DNA of 64,000 bases from Cryptomeria japonica (Eukaryota; Streptophyta; Pinopsida; Cupressales; Cupressaceae), in NCBI RefSeq assembly GCF_030272615.1, contig NC_081405.1, forward strand, positions 24,411,272 to 24,475,271, written 5' to 3'. The notes beneath the pieces are model-generated. The model saw only the letters and a list, made by a program, of their open reading frames with translations, was not told the DNA's origin and did not search any database. The position numbers were made by a program, and so were the translations under genes. Below are positions 55,840-64,000 of the stretch, piece after piece (positions within the stretch are counted from its first letter, which is position 1; each line of letters begins with the position of its first letter).

Positions 55840-57817
55840 GTTGTAAGAGCTCCTGTGAGACTTTTTTTGGTCTTTTGGAGTTGACCACCATGGTTTTCAC
55901 CGGGTTTCTTGGGATTATTGCTATCTTCTCAAGGAGTTTGGAGGTCTTGGTTTGCTTTCAACCTAGAAACAAGGTCTTGCCTTGTGTGCCAAATGAGTTA
56001 TTTGCACCACTTCAGGCAACGGAGGTTTGAAAACTCAGGCATTGTATTTCTTCAGGTTATCCAACTCATAGGCCGTCTTGGAAGGGGATTGGTTTTCAAA
56101 CTCTCCTGGTTATGAAATAAGCCATTCAAATCCAAGGGAATTTTTTTTGCTAAGAGCATTTGGCAGGCTTGGGAAGCCATCAAACCTGGGCTCCACTAGG
56201 ATGGGGTTAGTTTTAGAGATGGCCTTTCTTTTAACTAACATAATATTTGGTGCTTGTTGCTCATTCAAGTGCAAGGGCTCCCTCTATCCCGCATTCTTGG
56301 AATTTATGATCTGTGTTTTCACAACCCTGTCATTTGCACTCCTTAGGATCTTTTCTCCAAAAGAACTATGAATCTTTTCTCCTCGGAAGATTTGTAGACC
56401 CGATTTCGCCTCAATTGACCATATCAACAAACATTTGACATTGTCTTGTTGGTCCTTCCTCTGCATATGCTTCACAAGATTGACATCCACTCAATTAGAC
56501 CATGGTGGAAGGGTTGGCATTGGTTTCTCAACACATCCTTTTGTAATTACAAACCCAAATTGGGATATAGTTGGTTTGTCCCTCTCTTGGCTATGGTTCC
56601 ATCCTTGAATATTTAGTGACATTTGCAAAATGCAATCTTCTCAATCTGCATGGCATCACAAATTACACACTATTTGGTCGGCTATTGTTGAGCTGAAGTT
56701 GGCATGCTTCACCTGATGTATTCTTTTCCGAGGCTTTCCATTTGGCTCTCACCTATGACAGATGGGTGTGCCAAGCCCTCACTGCCCTTTTTATGGGCAT
56801 CCTGAGACTTTCATTTACCTCTTTTGGTATTGCAAAAGATCCCAACAATTGTGGACATGGATTCATGATTTTTTTTGACCCTTTGGGCCCAAACCTTTCT
56901 CTTGGCATATGATCTTGTTGGGAGAATCTCCTTGGTTTCCCTTTCAGGTCATGCAAATATGGCATGATTTCAAGATTGTGATCCTTTTCACATTATGGAA
57001 AGATAGAAATGTTGCTATTTTTTCTCACAACTCTCTTGATGTTCATGTTTACTAAAGCATGCACTTGTAATGATGCCCTAGATCTAAGTGCAAGCCAACA
57101 AGGTTGTGTTGGAGGTGGGCCATCTACAAGAGCTTATACATTATTGGGGAAACACTCTCTATATGGCTGCCAAAGTGCCACTAGATCCTTTTATTTTTGG
57201 TACCTGGTCTCGAGCTCATGATAGGGAGTATGACCACAGTTCCCCTATGTGTCGCTTGCACACTTCACGCTCTTAGGCCCCTCATTACCAATCTAATGGT
57301 GGAAGAGACTTCTAATGCAGGTGCTTCACCTCTTCGCCACATGGTGGCTCTGCTACTAGGTGGAATATGGGAGGAGTGGACCCTTTGCGTATAGGTGGCA
57401 CAGGTTGGCCAGATATCGGCGTTGATTCCAGTTGGCCAAGTTCTTCCAAATGGATTCCTCAAGTGTCACTGGCCATTTCTCCAACTAGAAAGAAGAATGC
57501 GAAACAAGAAGTTGTTGTTGCTAAGTAGGGGTGGTCCCTTCCAAACGACACCCTTGACCCTGCTAATGTATGGGGTCAAAAAGATGATAGGGACCCTCCA
57601 CCACCTCCCTCTGCCACTACCTTAGCTTCTTAGCAACTATTTTTTATTATTTCCATTTTCGGGTGCCGCCCGTGGTTTTGTATTTTGCTGGTTTTCTACG
57701 CTCTACTCGTGTGACTCACAAGGAGTGATCTTGTTTCCTCCTAAATTTTTTATGTGAATAGTGTACCTTTAAATCTATTAATAGAAATGCCTATTCATAA
57801 AATAATAATAATAAAAC
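55840..57817 (+). pseudogene. L1-type LINE 3' part, decayed
   Basis: Early fragments include HRVSWDYCYL and EFGGLGLL then LALCAK, the conserved end of plant L1 reverse transcriptase. The zinc-binding module (ETFIYLFWYCKRSQQLWTWI, about 56800) follows, then WKDRNVAIFSHN (about 57000). The 3' end reads ATTAATAGAAATGCCTATTC with an ATAA-rich tail, matching the LINE at 9390-10513. It directly abuts the Copia gag remnant, so it probably inserted there. Many stops. Confidence 0.75.
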
Positions 57818-58239
57818 AAATAAAATATAAATAATAATTAAGTTATTAAGATATATGTACATTTTAAATTCCACTTCTAGATCTACAAAAGGGTATTTTA
57901 CTATATTTAAAAAAATTTATTTACATGAGTAGTTGTTGAAACATCAGAAATTTTGATTTTTTTTTTGATAAATTGGTCTTAAAGTGATGCTACCCATGCA
58001 TTCAGTGAACATTTTTAATTGGAAAAGTTGTGGCCATATTTAATTTAGCTAGAATGAGATCATATGTTTGACAAAAAACTGTTTTACGATTAAATTCACT
58101 TATTTTAATAAGTTGGTCGAAAGTGTTTGACACATCTTTGTACTTTTACCTATTGAATACCAAGAAAATTTTCATCTTTGATAACACAAATATGGCTATA
58201 TGGTGTGTTGTGAAATTATGACTATATAATATGAAGATG
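57818..58239. other. Unassigned
   Basis: AT-rich with no recognised element. Confidence 0.4.
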
Positions 58240-58510
58240 GGTTATGCAATGAAAGAAAGTGCGAAGAAGAAAGATGATTGGGCAACACATTTATGTTGGC
58301 ACAAACATTGCTTGCCAAAAGTTGGGGCTTTTGCTTGTGTGACATTGTAAACAAGATTCTTATAGGTGATAGGTTTAGGAAGCTTGGCTTCATTTGGAGC
58401 CACATATGTGCCCTTTTGTAAAACCAAAGAAGAAATAGAAAACCATATCTTGTTAAACCTCATAAAGGATTGTTGGGGGACTGATTTTAAAGAAATTGAA
58501 TTGGCCAAGC
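58240..58510 (+). pseudogene. LINE zinc-binding (zf-RVT) fragment
   Basis: The + strand gives WATHLCWHKHCLPKVGAFAC, then stops, then KTKEEIENHILLN and DCW. The spacing W..H..LPKV.aF ... C ... E...HILL.C...W is that of the C-terminal zinc-binding domain of L1-type LINEs. It is a separate fragment from the one ending at 57817. Confidence 0.65.
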
Positions 58511-58599
58511 CCTTTACTTGAGGACATCAAAACTCTATTCAACTCATGACCAATCCTCTACAAAATTTTAATATTTGTGAGTGTGTGGGTATCTACAAC

Positions 58600-59420
58600 C
58601 TATTGAACCTACAATAGGACTAAGAGGGGGGGGGGGTGTGAATCAATCTGCATCTCTAAAAAACTGATCTATCAAATTTTAAGCAATATTCATCTATTCT
58701 ACAACAATACTGAAAAACATCAACCGTCAACACATGAACCTATATTTACATGGAAATCCCAACATGAAAAAACCATGACGAGAATCATACTCACAATATA
58801 AATAAAATTGATTAAAATGTTTTAGGCTCACTACCAAGGAGCATCATGCACCTTATGGTCTTGCAAGACTAAGCCACACTACCTTAGGGCAAGATACAAA
58901 GAGATGCCAAGAGATCCAGTATCTTCCAACAATTGAAAGAATAGTCAAACTAATATGAGAAGAATCTCCTGATCATGAAATTTTCCTTGAACCTCTGTGT
59001 CAAGTGACCAATATCATGGAAAACATATCTGACATCAACCACTAACTTAAAACATTATCACACCGAATATATCACCATAAAAGATCTTCACAAACTGACA
59101 TTTGCACATCTACATTACTAAATCTTCTTGCAAATAATTCTCATTCACTTCACATAAATTCACTCATACATTTGCACTCCTTAAATGCAAGTTTGATCAT
59201 CAAAAAATTGAGGGTCAGCCAAAGATAGAGTGTACAATATTCCATAAACTAAGCCACCCAGACCAAAAATACTCAATGCGGTCAACTCCAAGAGAAAGAA
59301 GGGACCCAAATCCTTCAGAACACATCCTTATAAGTTGAATCCAATGTATCACACACACTAACACATCCTCCAAAGTTGACATTATATGTAATGTGTAAAT
59401 AAGTAATAAAACTTAGTAAC
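58600..59420 (-). repeat. Degenerate LTR of the GAGAGGGGGG family
   Basis: It begins near AATAGGACTAAGAGGGGGGG and has a TTTACATGGAAATCCCAACATG block, matching the left end and interior of the LTR at 59824. A G run lies at about 58624-58636. The right end is unclear. Confidence 0.45.
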
Positions 59421-59823
59421 TAGTTGGCCAAAACATTTTCCAGTGCAAATTACTTAATGTGGATCTCCACACACCACCTTGAGAACTATAACAATATTCT
59501 AACTCAATGTCCAATGCATATCTCGACCAAAAAGTATGATCCAATCAAGATAATCCAATTGGGCATGATGAAAAATATAACACAATTGAACATATCAAGC
59601 ACGAACAAACATAACTCACTTGTGGACCAGAAACACCACCAGAGAATTGAACTGAAATACTGCACGAACCAAATAAACATGTCCACCAAACCACAACACA
59701 AGATTCCACATATCTGGAGGCCACCAAGCACTTTCCAGACTAGTCTGATAGACACTCTCACTATCAAAGAACATCAACAACAAACTTCTATAATTTGCAA
59801 ACCAGAAAACCAAATGATGCAAT

Positions 59824-60753
59824 TGTTGGAAACCAATAATACTGAGAGGGGGGTGAATCAGTGTTATATCAGAATAGTAAATTTTAGCCTTATTAAAACA
59901 TGCATACACCAACCAATATAAACATAATTGAAAGAAGTAAAGCAACTAATAAGCTAATCACATAAATAAGAATCATAACACACAAATTTATACGTGGAAA
60001 ACCTCAAAGAGGAAAAACCACGGTGGGATTTATGACCCACAATATCAATCCACTGGCCATATGAAGAGATATTACAAAATATGAGGGGCATGCACTTGCA
60101 GGAAGGTTTGCAGCCTAGAGCACACTGCTCAAACACAATAGGAGCCTCACTGACTACATAAAATTCCAAACTACAATCCAGAGAAGTGTGAACTACTAAG
60201 ATAACATCTTCTATGCCATAATACAGTTTTGGTTTAAGCTCTGTTTGTTCTGGTCTGAATCCCTATACCCTTTACTAGGAATAACCCTTAAAATAATTTC
60301 CTCACATACATGATCTCTCTGATATATCTCGCATCATATTATATTCACATATCCATAATCTCCTATTACATGTCTATTGTATCTCCCATTTTAAAATGAT
60401 CTATCAAACTGTTCTATATACCCTATAAATTTTTTCATGCCTTATGTCGGCTTACAAATAATACAATATCAAATTACATGTCAGTGAGATAACATAAATG
60501 CATAAACATTAAAATCAATTGCCGATGCCGGATCCAACATATGTTGGCCTCCAATACCGATAACATTTACTAAACCATGTTGACCTGTATTGCCGGTGAC
60601 CAAATAAATCCTTCTGTCCTGTCGGTGCTAGTGTAGTATCTGTGAAGTGCTTGCCGATACACCATAGAATCAAAACATGAAGCTGGAACACAAAATCATG
60701 TTGCCATCAATGACAACATAGTGAACCAACCAATAGAGTGTCAATTGCCAACA
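59824..60753 (-). repeat. 3' LTR of a Sirevirus-like Copia element
   Basis: The LTR runs from TGTTGGAAACC to TTGCCAACA (930 bp, TGTTGG/CCAACA ends). On the minus strand the sequence just upstream is CCAAAGGGGGAGAT, a polypurine tract, so this is the element's 3' LTR and the element extends to higher coordinates beyond the window. The expected target-site base set next to it is GCAAT (59819-59823); its partner is outside. Confidence 0.85.
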
Positions 60754-60930
60754 ATCTCCCCCTTTGGCATTGATGGAAACACTCATGTGAAAAATGATCA
60801 AAGTTTCATCTGCCCGTTTCATCCAGCCCTGCTCCCCCTGAGATGAATATGCAAAATACTACAAAACTCCCCCTAATGTATAAAACTCTTTTATTCTTTT
60901 TCACATCTATACTACTCCCCCTTTGACATC
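60754..60930 (-). other. Multiple polypurine-tract cluster (Sirevirus signature)
   Basis: Four minus-strand AGGGGGAG motifs (+ strand CTCCCCCT) lie within 177 bp, at about 60756, 60832, 60867 and 60915. Two of them have the full CAAAGGGGGAG form. Repeated polypurine tracts before the 3' LTR are a known feature of Sireviruses. Confidence 0.8.
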
Positions 60931-61020
60931 AAGGCCATTAAGAATTCTAAAAAGAATGTCAAAGAATAAGAACTGTACAATGAATATCCCCAAAAATGTC
61001 TTACCGGAGCTTGACCAACT

Positions 61021-61686
61021 TCAAATTTCTAGATAAGCCTTCTCTAGTAACTCCACATAAGTATCCCAACCGGTTTTGAATATGTTGGAAATAGATACAA
61101 GTCCACTCGATAAGTGTGAAAAAGACTCTTTTTCATTTACCTCTGTCGGTGTGGGCTTTTTTAGCATGTCCATGCATTCTTTCTTGTGTACACAGAGTGA
61201 ATCCAATCGAGGACTCACTAAGCCTCTCAGACTTTTATCTCTTCTAATTATTTTGTCTCTCTCCTTCTTAAGAGAATAAATTTGGTACTCCAAAGTCAAA
61301 ATTTGACCATCAATTAATGTAGTCAATGAAATCAATCCATCAAAAGAGTTAGCTATACTCGCAATTTTCTCCTAAATCTTCTTTATCTTTTTATCTACAT
61401 TAGCTGTAAGTATTTCAGTATTACAACATACCCTATATATATTTGTACATTGTTTCAAAGAATTTTCTATTAGGATTATCTTCTCTTCAATCTTTTTCTT
61501 CTTAGTTTCGATTATCTGATCAAAAGCAGCTCTCTTAGCCCAAGGAAATCTTTCTAGTGCTTGCCGGTTTGAGATTTGCTGTAAGGATTGAAAGTCCTTT
61601 GAGATATGCTTAGTGATTACCTTAAGATTTCCAGATGGGCTTGCTTCATTTTCAATCTTACACTCCGGGACTGATGTGTAAAACAA
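61021..61686 (-). pseudogene. Downstream ORF of the Sirevirus-like element, coiled-coil rich (C-terminal part)
   Basis: Two minus-strand open stretches (61686-61372 and 61335-61021) are rich in K, E, L and I with heptad-like spacing (KKKKIEEKIILIENSLKQ; LEYQIYSLKKERDK). They lie between the interrupted ORF at 61688-63950 and the 3' LTR. Sireviruses often carry an extra, poorly conserved ORF here, sometimes called env-like. A one-base shift at about 61690 and a stop between the two pieces show decay. The function is not known. Confidence 0.55.
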
Positions 61687-61874
61687 TGATTAATTGATCT
61701 ATAATCCCTTTATCTGTGGATCCCTCCTTCATCAGTTTTTGTGCGGCCATCATCATCAATTCAGTGGGACTCATCTCTGTGTTGTTTTTCTTTTCTACCT
61801 GAGAAGTGTCAATTTTCAATAATGATGGACCAACACTGGGTTCCCTACCAGATTCCCCTATTTTCTCCTTTGAT

Positions 61875-63473
61875 GTTTTTGTAGCGTAAGAATTTAGGAA
61901 TCATCACAAGACAAGTAGATCAATCAAAACACAAGACATGCTAGCTCAATCAAAAGAACACTCATTGAAATGAACCTAATTCCAAAGCACATTCAATAGA
62001 GGTATGGAAACAAAGCATTCAAAATGAAAATTATGCAAACCAGATGTAGAATTGAATACTCCTTCCATGCGGCTCCATTGTTGTTCTTTCCTCTTCAATA
62101 GGTTTGTGGATCTCACCTACAAGTGTTCACACAATTGAAAGCAAGATTGATGAAAAGCTCAAGAGTACTAGAAGTGTAAGTTCCGTAATTTGATAGAAAT
62201 TCGGATTAGGGATTCCAGATCAAGGATTCAAGGGTCAAGGGCTTTGATTGAAGAAAATCATCCAATTTATAGAGAAATTGGAGAAAAGGACAAATTGGCA
62301 TGAAATTGATATTTAGGCAATTGATTTCAAAATTGGCACAATTGAGTGAAAAGAAGAAGGTTATGACACCTTCTATGTCATGAATTATGACATATTTCCA
62401 ATGCAAAGCTTAGAGGACTAGAACCTTATGACATCTTGCTATGCCAAGAGTATGACACATGAAGCACAAAAATAGGGAGAACTAGAGACAAGTTAATTAG
62501 GTGGAAATTAAAATTAGGAAATTAGAAAATTGGTGGAAATTAGGAATTAGGTAAATTAAAAATTAGGAAATTTAGAAATTAGTGAATTAATCAATAATTT
62601 TTCATTTATTAATTAATTCACTCACAAAGAGGAATAATTAGCCAATTAAATGAATATTTAATTGTAATGAGAAAACTTAGGATTAATAAATAATTTAGTA
62701 ATCCTAGAGGAAGAAATGACAAATTAGGTTAAATGAATAAATCATAAAACCTTAGAAGGCGAATTAGAAATGCGAGGATGACAATTAGGTCCTGATTGAA
62801 GATAATTGATGTCGATCATGATTTTAAATTGATAAATGACCAATGCGATAGACAATTTGATTGAGAAATGCGCCAATTGACAAGGAACAATGACAAATTG
62901 ATCCAAATTGACATAATTGAGACAGACAACGATTGATGACAAATTGGTCGCAAAATGACAAGATTGACAAAAGGACAAGGATCGATGATAAAATAGATTG
63001 CAAGATGACAAGATTGGAAATGACCATGATCGATGACAAATCGATCGCAAAATGATAAGATTGCACATGACAGCGATTGATGACAAGATTGAAGGATTGA
63101 TGATAAATCGACAAGATTGATAAGAGGACAACGATCGATGACAAATCGATCGCAAGATTGACAGGATTGATAAGAGGACAAAACCCTAATTAGGATTTAC
63201 GATGTCCAAAATGATGACAAATTAATACTCACATTGATGCAACAAGATAAAATCGATCAAAATAATGACTGGATAATGCTGTCAACAAGACCAAATTCGA
63301 GGACGAGATGATTGAAGAATGTAGAAGAATGACTCGATGCTCGCAAATGATAAAAATCAAGTGCATGACATAGGAGAAATGTTAATGCGACGCAAAAACC
63401 TAAAATGAGGCAATCCGCAAATGTTAAAGTATGACCTCGCAAGCGTTGACCATTTTTGGGTGTCTACAGTTTT
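61875..63473 (-). mobile_element. Solo LTR (Gypsy-type) with TSD inside the Sirevirus ORF
   Basis: 61880-63468 (1589 bp) has TGTAGC...TCTACA ends and GTTTT on both sides (61875-61879 and 63469-63473). On the minus strand it starts TGTAGACACCCAAAAATGG, a start seen in plant Gypsy LTRs. A minus-strand TATA box (CTATAAATTGG) lies at about 62265, preceded in element order by an AT-rich block and a hairpin-repeat array. No second LTR or interior is present, so recombination between LTRs has removed the rest. Confidence 0.9.
62925..63180. repeat. CGATCGAT hairpin tandem array in the solo LTR
   Basis: Four to five diverged units of about 45-60 bp contain GATCGATGACAAATCGATC and AAGATTGACA. The best unit (63132-63152) is CGATCGAT-GACAA-ATCGATCG, an 8-bp perfect stem with a 5-base loop. 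Another good one is at about 63030-63050. Confidence 0.85.
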
Positions 63474-64000
63474 ATCCTTTATAACCTCCTCACTTACACC
63501 AGTTGCTTCGCCACTAGGTGCAGTCTGCGTAACTGCTGATTCCTTTGTAGGAACAGTAACCTCAACCTTTACATTTGTATTCGGAGGACAATTTTCCTCA
63601 ATATTAGTATCCTGTACAATGTTAGCTTGTTCATTCTCTGTATTAACCGATATCTCAATATTTGTCTGTACATCTATATTTACCGGTGGCTCAATTTCCA
63701 CTATCTTAATATTTTTCAAAACTGAGGGTGAAGTACCCATAATCCCCTTTCTTTTTCCTTCAAACGATGTATCTACAGTGTCTGTCTTGGTTTCTGATGA
63801 AGTAAAGAATTCTCTGTTTTCTCCCAAAAATTTAACCCATGCTTTTTGAGTCTCCTTTATTATTTCATTTACTCTCACTAGCATCAAACTAGTTATCCTA
63901 TGCTTGCTATTGAAAAATTTTCCGTTTGCCGCCTCAAGTGTCTTTTCCATTTCATTTGGAGCTATAGTAACACAAATAGATAAAATATCTTGAATTTTAA

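Larger units (their letters stand above)
61688..64000 (-). pseudogene. Same ORF, N-terminal part, split by a solo LTR
   Basis: From the window edge the minus strand is open (MEKTLEAANGKFF at 63950, then an acidic, PTE/V-rich region) to 63469. It is cut by the solo LTR 61880-63468 and resumes at 61879 (SKEKIGESGREPSVG; MSPTELMMMAAQKLM). Removing the insertion and one copy of GTTTT leaves the frame open through the join. No domain is recognised beyond low-complexity and helical sequence. Confidence 0.6.

Noticed and set aside
62742-63181. Three overlapping minus-strand ORFs rich in S, I, C and L
   Set aside because: They are translations of the CGATCGAT repeat array in a solo LTR; the same repeat is open in all three frames.
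63421-63849. 142-residue + strand ORF
   Set aside because: It is the antisense shadow of the minus-strand Sirevirus ORF; its start lies inside the inserted solo LTR.

Overview
The window looks like nuclear DNA of a land plant with a very large genome, most likely a gymnosperm and probably a conifer. The evidence is AT-rich, mostly non-coding sequence, one conserved gene stretched over about 31 kb by long introns, and dense, nested, mostly decayed retrotransposons. The species cannot be fixed from the sequence alone.

The only clearly functional gene runs on the + strand from 11617 to 42204. Ten exons splice in phase into a 435-residue protein of the RlmN/Cfr radical-SAM rRNA methyltransferase family. 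It has a probable plastid transit peptide, the CxxxCxxC iron-sulfur motif (200/204/207) and both catalytic cysteines (193 and 421). Four of its introns are 3.2, 4.0, 6.0 and 15 kb; the other five are 109-392 bp. Intron 2 holds a decayed antisense LINE. Intron 6 holds a 4.4-kb solo-LTR-like element (A). Intron 7 holds a related 8.4-kb interval (B) with a third copy (C) nested inside it in the opposite orientation, plus an antisense hAT transposase relic. A, B and C each have matching 5-bp target-site duplications.

The most unusual object is in intron 6, inside element A (21463-21881): a complete miniature LTR retrotransposon (TRIM). Its LTRs are 136 bp (one expanded to 219 bp), its internal domain is 64 bp with a 17-nt initiator-methionine-tRNA primer-binding site and a polypurine tract, and its TSD is a perfect 5 bp. 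Its LTRs carry a tRNA-like sequence with Pol III A and B boxes, parallel to the 5S-rRNA-bearing Cassandra TRIMs.

Left of the gene (1-11.6 kb) are degenerate LTR fragments and an L1-type LINE 3' end. Right of the gene are a tandem duplication interrupted by a tRNA-derived SINE (43.5-44.4 kb), a possible small spliced gene or pseudogene on the minus strand (48.9-49.3 kb), a broken Copia gag joined to an L1-type LINE end (54.9-57.8 kb), another LINE scrap, and the 3' part of a minus-strand Sirevirus-like Copia element (59.8 kb to the window end). A 1589-bp solo LTR with a clean TSD interrupts that last element. A recurring theme is tandem arrays of short repeats inside the U3 parts of LTRs, two of which are made of hairpin-forming units.
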